A stretch of DNA of 64,000 nucleotides from Actinacidiphila alni (lineage in GTDB: Bacteria; Actinomycetota; Actinomycetes; Streptomycetales; Streptomycetaceae): positions 86,516 to 150,515 of the forward strand of contig NZ_FONG01000021.1 in the NCBI RefSeq assembly GCF_900112845.1. Reading direction: 5' to 3'. Both the position numbers and the translations under genes were made by a program. Shown here piece after piece: positions 33,650 through 41,003 of the stretch (position 1 is its first letter; every line of letters starts with the position of its first letter). A model generated the notes under the pieces. That model saw nothing but the letters and a program-made list of their open reading frames with translations, was not told where the DNA came from and did no database searches.

Positions 33650-33853
33650 TCAGGCGAGCGCGGGCTCCGCACGAGATACGTCGATGCTGCTGAGCAGCGA
33701 CTCTTCATGCGATGCGACAGTCAGAGCGTCGTTCTCCGCCTGCATCCGGACAAGCTCGGATTCCAGGTCCTGAACACGCTGCTGGAGCCTTCGCATCTCG
33801 GCGAGAAGTCGCGGGTCGGGGCCGCCGACGTAACCGAGAAGCGCCTTTGCCAT
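33650..33853 (-). CDS. Small coiled-coil protein, uncharacterised
   Basis: A 67-residue protein starting MAKALLGYVGGPDPRLLAEM, then a heptad-rich helix (RRLQQRVQDLESELVRMQAE) and a short polar tail. It is not a recognised family to me; its strong third-position G/C and a purine-rich site (GGACC, with GGAT) before ATG 33853 argue that it is real. The coiled coil suggests oligomerisation or a partner. It stands alone between acyP and smc. Confidence 0.72.
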   Translation of the reverse strand: MAKALLGYVGGPDPRLLAEMRRLQQRVQDLESELVRMQAENDALTVASHEESLLSSIDVSRAEPALA

Positions 33854-34151
33854 GATGGATGGTCCTCCACGCTGAGTGACCGACCGAATGCGGTTTGGGT
33901 CGTGGGTGAGGGTTGTTCGCCCGCGCAGGGTGAGAGCCGTGACCGCCGCTGAACAATCCTTGGAGTCACGATGCGCGGGGCTTCCAGCGTCTCACCAAAC
34001 AACGAGACGGTCAACACGATCACAGCCCAGTCGTCGGGTCCGCCTCAGAAAACACGGCGCTGAAGGCGCCGCGGGCTGCCCGCGTGGCGTCGAGGATCAT
34101 GCTCGATGGGGGCAGCCTGACACGGCATCCGTCGTATGGCAACCAAATTGC
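33854..34151. other. 298-bp gap, nothing clearly recognisable
   Basis: Between the small coiled-coil gene and acyP, both leftward. The composition is lower in GC than neighbours (for example CATGATGGATGG and AACGAGACGGTCAACACG), fitting a promoter region for the coiled-coil gene. Short frames here lack codon bias. No tRNA, strong hairpin or repeat was seen. Confidence 0.3.
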
Positions 34152-34433
34152 TCAACGGATTTCGAAACCTTCGTATCCGCCCCTCGGCTGCCCCCAGATC
34201 TCGGTCACGCCGTCGACCCGGCCGGGCGTGTCTCCGTGGTGCAGCCAGTCGAGCAGCCGCTCACACTGAGCACGAGCGCCCTCGGCGACGACCTGGACCC
34301 GGCCGTCGCCGAGATTGCCCGCGTAGCCGACGAGCCCGCCCAGCTCCAGCGCGGTGGCACGGGTCCACCAACGGAAGCCGACGCCCTGGACCCGGCCGCG
34401 CACCCAGGCGGTGAGCCGGACATTTTCGTTCAT
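34152..34433 (-). CDS. acyP: Acylphosphatase
   Basis: A 93-residue acylphosphatase. The substrate-binding loop with catalytic Arg is GRVQGVGFRWWTRATALELG, and the catalytic Asn is in VGYAGNLGDGRVQVVAEG. It hydrolyses carboxyl-phosphate mixed anhydrides such as acetyl or carbamoyl phosphate. Full length for the family. It diverges from the CAP-domain gene across 164 bp. Confidence 0.95.
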   Translation of the reverse strand: MNENVRLTAWVRGRVQGVGFRWWTRATALELGGLVGYAGNLGDGRVQVVAEGARAQCERLLDWLHHGDTPGRVDGVTEIWGQPRGGYEGFEIR

Positions 34434-34597
34434 GTCCGCACGCTATCCCGCCAGTTGGATCGGCATGACATCGACGGGTGCCGCCATTCGCTACAGTCGC
34501 CCAGCAACGGGGTCACCCGTTCGGGTTAATCCGCCGCCCGGAACCGAGCCGTGCCCGGCGGTACCGGACCGAGCCGACGACCAGAGGAGCGCGAAGG

Positions 34598-35494
34598 ATG
34601 GGCCGTCACAGCCGTCATGCGCAGCCGGCCGCACCCCAGCCGGGTCCTCGCTCGCACCGCGGGCGCCGCAAGCACCATCCGGTACGGACCGGGCTGCTCG
34701 CCTCGTCCGCCGCGATGGCGGTGGGCGCCGTCGCCGCGTCGTCCGGACTGCTGTCCGGGATCACCGGCGGCCTGGACTACCGCGAGGGCGACGCACATCA
34801 CACCCAGGCCGACGGTCCGGCGAATCCGGTGCGGACCGGCAGCGACATACCCTCGCCGCTGGGCGACAGCACCGCGCCGACCCCCGGTACGTCCAGCGGC
34901 TCCCCCGGCACCCCGTCCTCGGGCACCCCGGCCGGCTCGCCGAGCACGATGCGCACCACCACCGCGTCGCCGTCGCGTACGGCCGCCACCAGCCCGGCGG
35001 CTCCCACCCCGACCCGGACGACGGCCGCCCCCACCACCCCGGTGCCGACCACCACGACGACGGCGGCCCGTACGAAGCCGCCCGCCACCACCGGCGCCCC
35101 GGCCTCCACCGACGCCGTCACCGCCGCCCGCGCGGCCATCCTGTCCCTGGTCAACGACCAGCGCGCCACCGCCGGCTGCCACCCGCTCACCGCCAGCTCC
35201 TCCCTGGACGCGCTCGCCCAGGCGTTCAGCGAGGACATGGCCGCCCGGGACTTCTTCGACCACACCGACCCCGACGGCAAGACCCCCTGGGACCGCGCCA
35301 AGGCCCGCGGCATCTCCAATCTCGGCGGCGAGAACATCGCCCGCGGCCAGGCCACCGCCCAGGCCGTCATGGACGCCTGGATGAACAGCCCCGGCCACCG
35401 CGCCAACATCCTCAACTGCGACTACACCACCCTCGGCGTCGGCATCCACTACGGCTCCGGCGGCCCCTGGTGGACCCAGGACTTCGGCTTCTGA
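34598..35494 (+). CDS. Secreted CAP-domain (SCP/PR1-like) protein
   Basis: A 298-residue secreted protein. It begins with a basic segment (MGRHSRHAQPAAPQ to ~30), then a hydrophobic helix (about 36-55, TGLLASSAAMAVGAVAASSG) that serves as signal or anchor. Residues ~85-175 are a Thr/Pro/Ala/Ser linker. The C-terminal CAP domain has LVNDQRATAGCHPLTASSSL, HTDPDGKTPWDRAKARGI, GENIARGQ, WMNSPGHRANILNCDYTTLG and the final WWTQDFGF, the standard four motifs. Function of bacterial CAP proteins is mostly unknown. GGATG overlap: the site GAAGG lies just before ATG 34598. Confidence 0.9.
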   Translation: MGRHSRHAQPAAPQPGPRSHRGRRKHHPVRTGLLASSAAMAVGAVAASSGLLSGITGGLDYREGDAHHTQADGPANPVRTGSDIPSPLGDSTAPTPGTSSGSPGTPSSGTPAGSPSTMRTTTASPSRTAATSPAAPTPTRTTAAPTTPVPTTTTTAARTKPPATTGAPASTDAVTAARAAILSLVNDQRATAGCHPLTASSSLDALAQAFSEDMAARDFFDHTDPDGKTPWDRAKARGISNLGGENIARGQATAQAVMDAWMNSPGHRANILNCDYTTLGVGIHYGSGGPWWTQDFGF

Positions 35495-35566
35495 GCCGGA
35501 GCCAGGGCCAGGGCCGGGGCCGCACGCTTTCCGGGAGGAAGCGCTGTGCGGGGGTACGCTTCCCGT

Positions 35567-35980
35567 ATGGCGGAAAGTGAACGGTCCGGGGTGCGCGACG
35601 GCGGCGGGGACGGGCTCGCCTTCGACGTCTTCGCGCGGAACTGCCCGTCGCGGGGGACGCTGGAGCATGTCACGGGGCGCTGGGGCAGCCTGACGCTCGG
35701 GGCGCTGTACGAGGACACGCTGCGGTTCAACGCGCTGCGGCGGCGGGTGGACGGGGTCAGCGAGAAGATGCTCGCGCAGACGCTGCACGCGCTGGAGCGG
35801 GACGGTCTTGTGGTCAGGGACGCGCGGCCGACGAATCCGCCGCATGTCGAATACCGGCTGACGCCGCTCGGCCGGGACACCGCGGAGCGGCTGCTGGCGC
35901 TGATCGGGCTGGTCGAGGACCGGATGCCGGAGGTGCTCGCGGCGCGGGAGCGCTACGACGCGGTGCGCGGCACCGGCTGA
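35567..35980 (+). CDS. HxlR-family winged-helix regulator
   Basis: A 137-residue protein of the HxlR/MarR-like family. NCPSRGTLEHVTGRWGSLTL is the family opening with its Cys, followed by LRFNALRRRVDGVSEKMLAQ and TLHALERDGLVVR (recognition helix and wing) and VEYRLTPLGRDTAERL. Members sense oxidants or electrophiles, sometimes through the Cys; the target here is unknown. ATG 35567 is used. It follows the CAP gene after 72 bp and overlaps the end of mutM by 28 bp (convergent). Confidence 0.88.
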   Translation: MAESERSGVRDGGGDGLAFDVFARNCPSRGTLEHVTGRWGSLTLGALYEDTLRFNALRRRVDGVSEKMLAQTLHALERDGLVVRDARPTNPPHVEYRLTPLGRDTAERLLALIGLVEDRMPEVLAARERYDAVRGTG

Positions 35981-36819
35981 CAGCGCGGGCAGAAATAGCT
36001 GGACCTGTTCATCCAGGGCCGGCGGCGGATCGGGGTGCCGCAGCGGCGGCAGGGCTCGTCCTCGCGGCCGTAGGCGTCCAGCGACCGGTCGAAGTAGCCG
36101 GATTCGCCGTTCACATTGACGTAGAGGCTGTCGAAGCTGGTGCCGCCCGCGGCCAGCGCGTCGCCCATCACCTCGCGGATGTGGGTGACCAGTTCCGCGG
36201 TGCGCGGGCGGGTCATCGTCGCAGTCGGCCGCTCGTAGTGCAGCCGGGTGCGCCACAGCGCCTCGTCGGCGTAGATGTTGCCGACGCCGCTGATCAGCGA
36301 CTGGTCGAGCAGTGCCCGCTTGATCGTGGTGCGCTTGCGGCGCAGCGCCGTGTGGAAGGCGTCCTCGTCGAAGGCGTCGTCCAGCGGGTCGCGCGCGATG
36401 TGCGCGAGCACGGCGGGCAGGCCGTCCTCGGCGCCCGGCACCACCTCGTGCACCGACAGGCCGCCGAAGGTGCGCTGGTCCACGAAGCGGAGGTCGGTGC
36501 CCGCGGAGTCGGCGAAGGTGAGCCTGACCCGCAGGTGGGTCTCCGTCGGCGCGGTCGCCGGCTGGACCAGGAGCTGGCCGCTCATGCCCAAGTGGGCGAC
36601 CAGGGAGTGCTGTTCGGTCAGCGGCAGCCACAGATACTTGCCCCTGCGGTGGGCCTCGCCGATCTCGGCGCCCTTCAGCGCGGCGCTGAAGTCCTCCGGG
36701 CCCGCCAAGTGCCGCCGTACGGACCGCAGATGCAGGACGCTCGCCGCTTCCACCGTTCGCCCCGACACCCAGCGCGCCAGCCCCCGCCGTACCACTTCGA
36801 CTTCCGGCAGCTCCGGCAC
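35953..36819 (-). CDS. mutM: Formamidopyrimidine-DNA glycosylase (Fpg/MutM)
   Basis: A 288-residue base-excision enzyme for 8-oxoG and FaPy lesions. After the start codon come Pro2-Glu3 of PELPEVEVVRRGL, which carry the catalytic function once the initiator Met is removed. The helix-two-turn-helix region is LISGVGNIYADEALWRTRLH. The C-terminal zinc finger is CRRCGT...YFCPRCQ. GTG 36819 is fixed by the PELPE N-terminus; GGAGG lies upstream. The 3' end overlaps the HxlR gene by 28 bp. Confidence 0.95.
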   Translation of the reverse strand: MPELPEVEVVRRGLARWVSGRTVEAASVLHLRSVRRHLAGPEDFSAALKGAEIGEAHRRGKYLWLPLTEQHSLVAHLGMSGQLLVQPATAPTETHLRVRLTFADSAGTDLRFVDQRTFGGLSVHEVVPGAEDGLPAVLAHIARDPLDDAFDEDAFHTALRRKRTTIKRALLDQSLISGVGNIYADEALWRTRLHYERPTATMTRPRTAELVTHIREVMGDALAAGGTSFDSLYVNVNGESGYFDRSLDAYGREDEPCRRCGTPIRRRPWMNRSSYFCPRCQPVPRTAS

Positions 36820-36851
36820 GGCGCCCCTCCTCCTGGACCTGTCCTGGACCG

Positions 36852-36890
36852 GGAAGAGGGTGCGCCCCCGCCGGGGACGCACCCTCTTCC
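36852..36890 (-). terminator. Strong hairpin between rnc and mutM
   Basis: A perfect 13-bp stem (GGAAGAGGGTGCG with CGCACCCTCTTCC). The loop itself contains CCCC and GGGG, which can add a second short stem. It lies 9 bp past the rnc stop and 33 bp before mutM, so it should end or attenuate the yceD-rpmF-rnc transcript. RNase III itself cuts such stems, so it could also be a processing site. Confidence 0.75.
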
Positions 36891-36898
36891 GTTGTGCG

Positions 36899-37639
36899 CT
36901 AGCTCGCCGCCGGGGCGGAGGCTTCGCGGATGGAGCGCCAGGCGGACTCGGCCGCCTGCTGCTCGGCTTCCTTCTTGCTGCGGCCGGTGCCGGTGCCGTA
37001 CTCGACGCCACTGACGCGGGCGGCAGCCGTGAAGGTCTTCTCGTGGTCGGGTCCCGACTCGGTGACCACGTATTCGGGGACGCCGAGGCCCTCGGCCGCG
37101 GTGAGTTCCTGGAGGCTGGTCTTCCAGTCCAGGCCGGCGCCGAGGTTGGAGGACCGCTCGATGAGCGGGTCGAAGAGCCGGTGGACCAGCTCGGAGGCCG
37201 CGTCGAGGCCCTGGTCGAGGTAGACCGCGCCGATGACGGCTTCCAGGGTGTCCGCGAGGATCGACGCCTTGTCCCGGCCGCCGGTGCCCTCTTCGCCCCG
37301 CCCGAGGCGGATGAACGCCCCGAGGTCGAGCCCGCGGCTCACGCCCGCCAGGGCACGCGAGTTGACCACCGCGGCCCGCAGCTTGGCCAGCTGGCCCTCG
37401 GGCAGGTCGGGGTGGGTGCGGTAGAGGGTGTCGGTGACCACCAGGCCGAGCACGGAATCCCCGAGGAACTCCAGCCGCTCGTTGGTGGGCAGCCCGCCGT
37501 TCTCGTACGCGTACGAGCGGTGGGTCAGCGCACGCACCAGAAGGGCGGGCTCGAGTGTGTAACCGAGCCGCCCTTCCAGAAGCGTGGGGGACGAGGCTTT
37601 GTCCGCCGTGGCCTGCTGTGGCGCTGAGGCGTCTGACAT
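36899..37639 (-). CDS. rnc: Ribonuclease III (AbsB)
   Basis: A 246-residue RNase III. The catalytic signature NERLEFLGDSVLGLVV is complete, with downstream DKASILADTLEAVIGAVYLD carrying the other metal ligands. The C-terminal dsRNA-binding domain includes DWKTSLQELTAAEGLG and GTGRSKKEAEQQAAESAW. It processes rRNA and mRNAs; in S. coelicolor loss of AbsB shuts down antibiotic production. ATG 37639 lies 20 bp after rpmF; a GTG at 37651 is possible. Gene order yceD-rpmF-rnc is conserved. Confidence 0.96.
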   Translation of the reverse strand: MSDASAPQQATADKASSPTLLEGRLGYTLEPALLVRALTHRSYAYENGGLPTNERLEFLGDSVLGLVVTDTLYRTHPDLPEGQLAKLRAAVVNSRALAGVSRGLDLGAFIRLGRGEEGTGGRDKASILADTLEAVIGAVYLDQGLDAASELVHRLFDPLIERSSNLGAGLDWKTSLQELTAAEGLGVPEYVVTESGPDHEKTFTAAARVSGVEYGTGTGRSKKEAEQQAAESAWRSIREASAPAAS

Positions 37640-37658
37640 GGAGCCTGTCACCTGCCGA

Positions 37659-37832
37659 TCAGACGTCGATGACCTGACGGCGGTTGTACGTGCCGCAGCT
37701 CGGGCACGCGATGTGCTGGAGCTTCGGCTCGTGGCAGCGCTCGCATGCCACCAGGGTCACGGGCGCAGCCTTCCACTGCGAACGGCGGTGGCGCGTGTTG
37801 CTGCGCGACATCTTCCGCTTCGGAACAGCCAC
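37659..37832 (-). CDS. rpmF: 50S ribosomal protein L32
   Basis: A 57-residue protein. It begins VAVPKRKMSRSNTRHRRSQW and carries CERC and CPSC zinc-ligand pairs, ending YNRRQVIDV. This is the four-Cys (C+) form of L32. The GTG start at 37832 is two bases after the yceD stop, so the pair is co-translated. The zinc-binding type implies that zinc is needed; streptomycetes usually also carry Zur-repressed Cys-free paralogues of some ribosomal proteins, not seen here. Confidence 0.96.
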   Translation of the reverse strand: MAVPKRKMSRSNTRHRRSQWKAAPVTLVACERCHEPKLQHIACPSCGTYNRRQVIDV

Positions 37833-37834
37833 GG

Positions 37835-38407
37835 CTACTTCTCCTGGTTCTCGTCGGCACCGTCACCGGTGTCGCTCTGCTGGAAATCCTGCAAGGCCGC
37901 CCAACGGATGTCGGTGACCTCATGGTGGTGGTCCGGGTCGTCCGCGAGCCGCGCGCCGCATTCGGAGCACAGGCCCGGACAGTCGTCCTGGCACACCGGC
38001 TGCAGCGGCAGTGCGAGCACCACCGCGTCGCGCAGCACCGGTTCGAGGTCGAAGAGATCGTCCTCGAGTTCAAGCACGTCCTCGTCCTCGGCGTCGTCAC
38101 CGGCTTCGCCCTTGCGGGCGGTCCTGGTGTCGGCGTCGGGGTAGGAGAACATCTCCTGGAAGTCCGCGTCCAGCTCGCGCTCGAGCGGTTCCAGACACCT
38201 TACGCACTCCCCCGTCACCGGCGCATGGGCGGTGCCGGTGACCAGCACACCCTCCATGACCGACTCCAGGCGGAGGTCCAGCTCGACGGTGGCACCCTCG
38301 GGCACCCCGATGACATCGACGAGGCCGAGGTCCTTGGGGGCCGGCACCGAGCGGGAGACCTTCTTCATCGCACCAGGACGCCGACCCAGCTCGTGCGTGT
38401 CGAACAC
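37835..38407 (-). CDS. yceD: YceD family (DUF177) protein
   Basis: A 190-residue DUF177 protein. Seen: a central ECVRCLEPLERELDADFQEM, an acidic stretch near residues 103-120, and a CxxxC...CxxC region (VCQDDCPGLCSECGARL). The family is linked to 23S rRNA/50S accumulation in plants and E. coli. The annotated GTG is 38407; in-frame sequence upstream (LNTRLDHRNPLVFDTHELG) looks conserved, so translation may start at CTG 38440, behind AGGAA. Co-directional with rpmF and rnc. Confidence 0.88.
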   Translation of the reverse strand: MFDTHELGRRPGAMKKVSRSVPAPKDLGLVDVIGVPEGATVELDLRLESVMEGVLVTGTAHAPVTGECVRCLEPLERELDADFQEMFSYPDADTRTARKGEAGDDAEDEDVLELEDDLFDLEPVLRDAVVLALPLQPVCQDDCPGLCSECGARLADDPDHHHEVTDIRWAALQDFQQSDTGDGADENQEK

Positions 38408-38582
38408 GAGGGGGTTGCGGTGGTCGAGGCGGGTGTTCAGGGCTTCCTGCTTTCATCGGTACGGCCTGCCCCGCGGCCCTCGCGGGCGACCCTTGCGGGT
38501 GGGCAGGCCAAAGCGCCGGGGGTTCACACGGCTGGAAGTGACAGGATACTGGACACCCCGCCCACGCCCAAACGGAGCCTGT

Positions 38583-39788
38583 TCAGCGCCCTTGTTCCAG
38601 CTCCCGGAGCCGGTTGAGGTCGATCAGGCCGGTGTCGAAGAAGCTGGTCTCGTCCAGCGCCGCCGGCTGCTGCGGGTAGCCCTGCGGCTGCCCCTGCTGC
38701 TGGTACGGGATCTGCTGGTCGTACTGCTGCTGCCCCGGCTGCTGGCCGTAGCCCTGCCCCTGGCCGCCCTGCGGGTCGTAGCCGTAGCCGGACGGGTCCT
38801 GCGGGTAGCCGCCCTGCTGGGCGTACGGGTCCTGGCCCTGCGCGGCGTAGTCGCCGTAGTCGGCGGCGGCCTGCTGGTACTCCTGCTGGTAGCCGCCGTC
38901 GCCCTGGTAGCCGCCCTGCTGGTACGTGGTGTCCTGCTGCGGGTAGCCGTAGCCGGGGTCGGCGGCCGGGTCCTGCCGCTGGGCGGCGGCCGGGTCGTAG
39001 CCGTACTGCGCGAGGTCGGCCTGTTCGGGGGCGGCCGGTGCGGCCAGGCCCGCCAGGTAGTCGGCGTCGCTCTGCCGGTGGTGGCCGGGCTCGGCGGTGT
39101 CGCCGCCCTCGGCGTCCGCGGCCGCGATCTGGGCGGCCAGGTCGTCGATCGGATTGTGCCCGGTGAGCTTGAGCCGGCCGCGGCCGACGGCCTCCAGCGT
39201 CTTGCTGAGGACGGCCTCGAAGGCGCCCAGCTTGGCGTCCACGTACTCGTCCGCGCGACGCCGCAGCGTCTCCGGGTCGGCGCTGCGCTCGGGGGCCTCC
39301 GGGTCGTCCTCGACCTGCTCGTAGCCCTGCTCGTCGTAGCTCGGGCCGTGGCCGAGCAGCTTCTCGCGGCCGCGGTCGACCGAGCCGATGGTCTTGGTGA
39401 GGACCACCTCGAAATTGGCGAGCTTGCTGTCGACGTAGTCGTCGGCCTCGGCGCGGATCTCGGCGGCCTCGCGGCGCGCCTCGGCCAGGATCCGGTCCGC
39501 CTCGTCCTTGGACTGCCGGGCCACCTGGGTGTCGGAGACCAGCGAACCGCGTTCGGCGTGCGCCGACTCGATGATCCGCTGGGCTTCGGCTCGGGCCTCC
39601 CCGACCATCTGCTCCCGGTCGCCGAGCAGCGCCTGCGCCTGGGAGAGGGAATCGGGAAGCGCGGCGGCGACCTCGTCGAGCATGGCGAGCAGCTCGGCAC
39701 GGTTCACCACGCAGGAGGCCGACATCGGCATCGACCGGGCGTTCGCCACGGTGGCCGCGATCTCATCGAGCTTCTTCTGGACGTCCAC
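38583..39788 (-). CDS. DivIVA-like/ATP-synthase-b-like coiled-coil protein with Q/Y/G-rich tail
   Basis: A 401-residue protein. The N-terminal half is helical and coiled-coil (MDVQKKLDEIAATVANARSM; EARAEAQRIIESAHAERGSL; SKDEADRILAEARREAAEIR), similar to actinobacterial DivIVA-like proteins annotated as cell division initiation proteins. Two similar segments (YVDSKLANFEVVLTKTIGSV and YVDAKLGAFEAVLSKTLEAV) indicate an internal duplication. From about residue 258 to 385 the protein is Gln/Tyr/Gly/Pro-rich (QGGYQGDGGYQQEYQQ). It ends in a distinct segment, LDETSFFDTGLIDLNRLREL. A role in polar growth or septation is likely but unproven. coaD follows after 10 bp upstream. Confidence 0.82.
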   Translation of the reverse strand: MDVQKKLDEIAATVANARSMPMSASCVVNRAELLAMLDEVAAALPDSLSQAQALLGDREQMVGEARAEAQRIIESAHAERGSLVSDTQVARQSKDEADRILAEARREAAEIRAEADDYVDSKLANFEVVLTKTIGSVDRGREKLLGHGPSYDEQGYEQVEDDPEAPERSADPETLRRRADEYVDAKLGAFEAVLSKTLEAVGRGRLKLTGHNPIDDLAAQIAAADAEGGDTAEPGHHRQSDADYLAGLAAPAAPEQADLAQYGYDPAAAQRQDPAADPGYGYPQQDTTYQQGGYQGDGGYQQEYQQAAADYGDYAAQGQDPYAQQGGYPQDPSGYGYDPQGGQGQGYGQQPGQQQYDQQIPYQQQGQPQGYPQQPAALDETSFFDTGLIDLNRLRELEQGR

Positions 39789-39798
39789 GGGGGGAAGC

Positions 39799-40278
39799 CT
39801 AGCGCCGTTCGAGTTTGGGCTTCAGCGCGTCCAGGACGACCGGGGGGACCAAGTGCGAGATGTCGCCGCCCCATTGGGCGACTTCCTTGACGAGGCTGGA
39901 GGACAGGAAGCTGTAGGCGGGGTTGGTGGGGACGAAGAGGGTTTCCACACCGGTCAGGCCGATGTTCATCTGGGCCATCTGCAGTTCGTAGTCGAAGTCG
40001 CTGACCGCGCGCAGGCCCTTGACGATGGCGGGGATGTCGCGCTGCTTGCAGAAGTCGACCAGCAGGCCGTGGAAGGACTCCACCTTGACGTTGCCGAGGT
40101 CGCCGGTGACCTGTTCGATCAGCGCGATCCGCTCGTCGACGGAGAACAGGCCCTTCTTGGACTGGTTGATCATCACGGCGACGTACACGGTGTCGTACAG
40201 CCGTGCGGCGCGGGCGATGATGTCGAGGTGTCCGTTGGTGATGGGGTCGAAGGACCCGGGACAGACGGCGCGGCGCAA
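39799..40278 (-). CDS. coaD: Phosphopantetheine adenylyltransferase
   Basis: A 159-residue enzyme that makes dephospho-CoA from 4'-phosphopantetheine and ATP. The nucleotidyltransferase motif is AVCPGSFDPITNGHLDII (variant of HxGH), and the second nucleotide motif is NPAYSFLSSSLVKEVAQWGG. TTG 40278 was chosen because GAGGAA lies six bases upstream and the resulting length (159) and N-terminus fit the family; a longer Arg/Ser-rich start at 40332 does not. 83 bp from rsmD, whose end has a 13-bp direct repeat. Confidence 0.94.
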   Translation of the reverse strand: MRRAVCPGSFDPITNGHLDIIARAARLYDTVYVAVMINQSKKGLFSVDERIALIEQVTGDLGNVKVESFHGLLVDFCKQRDIPAIVKGLRAVSDFDYELQMAQMNIGLTGVETLFVPTNPAYSFLSSSLVKEVAQWGGDISHLVPPVVLDALKPKLERR

Positions 40279-40333
40279 GAGGGGTTCCTCGCTCTCCGTA
40301 CGACGGCTACTACGGTCGCTGCTACGGCTCATG

Positions 40334-40366
40334 GGGCGGGCTCATGTCGGCTCGGGCGGGCTCATG
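40334..40366. repeat. Short tandem repeat at the rsmD 3' end
   Basis: GGGCGGGCTCATG occurs at 40334-40346 and 40354-40366, a 20-bp period. The second copy spans the last few bases of rsmD (stop at 40362). It looks like a small slippage duplication; no function is implied. Confidence 0.6.
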
Positions 40367-40940
40367 ACCCGGCGGTAACCTGGGCGGCGCGACCGTACCA
40401 AAGTGTCGCCTCCCCGTACTTCCGGGACCGCAGGCCCGTGAAGCCCGGCGGCCAGTCGAACGCGCCGCCCCGGGTCCTGCGCTCCACGGTGACCAGCGCT
40501 TCCGCCGCCAGCCAGTCATTGGCCAGGAGTGTGAGCAGGATCTCCCGCAGTTCGTCGTCCGGGACGTCGTACGGCGGGTCCAGGAACACCACGTCGTACG
40601 GCCGCGGCGGCGGGCCGGTGACGATCTTCTCGGCCCGGCCGGAGCGCACCTCGGCGCCGGGCAGCTTCAGCGCCGCCACGTTCTCCCGGATCACCTTCGC
40701 GGCCCGCGGCTCGGCCTCCGCCAGCAGGACGTGCGCGGCCCCGCGCGACAGCGCCTCCAGGCCGACCGCGCCGGACCCCGCGTACAGGTCGAGCACCCGG
40801 GCCCCGTCCAGCGTGCCGCGCAGCGACTCCCAGGTGGAGAACAGCCCCTCCTTGGCCCGGTCCGACGTCGGCCTGGTGCCGTCGCCCGGCGGCACGGCGA
40901 GGCGCCGCCCCCCGGCGGCACCGGCGATCACGCGGGTCAT
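40362..40940 (-). CDS. rsmD: 16S rRNA (guanine966-N2)-methyltransferase RsmD
   Basis: A 192-residue rRNA methyltransferase. It begins MTRVIAGAAGGRRLAVPPGD; the SAM site is VLDLYAGSGAVGLEALSRGA; the catalytic motif is VFLDPPYDVPDDEL (NPPY-type). The family modifies G966 of 16S rRNA. The N-terminal STWESL region (EGLFSTWESLRG) is conserved. ATG 40940; an upstream open frame to 40970 is weaker. It lies 63 bp after recG and precedes coaD, the usual actinobacterial order. Confidence 0.94.
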   Translation of the reverse strand: MTRVIAGAAGGRRLAVPPGDGTRPTSDRAKEGLFSTWESLRGTLDGARVLDLYAGSGAVGLEALSRGAAHVLLAEAEPRAAKVIRENVAALKLPGAEVRSGRAEKIVTGPPPRPYDVVFLDPPYDVPDDELREILLTLLANDWLAAEALVTVERRTRGGAFDWPPGFTGLRSRKYGEATLWYGRAAQVTAGS

Positions 40941-41003
40941 GGAACTCACTTCCACTGCGGGGACCTGCAAGGACTGGCCCCCACGATACGGCTCCTGCGC
41001 CGC

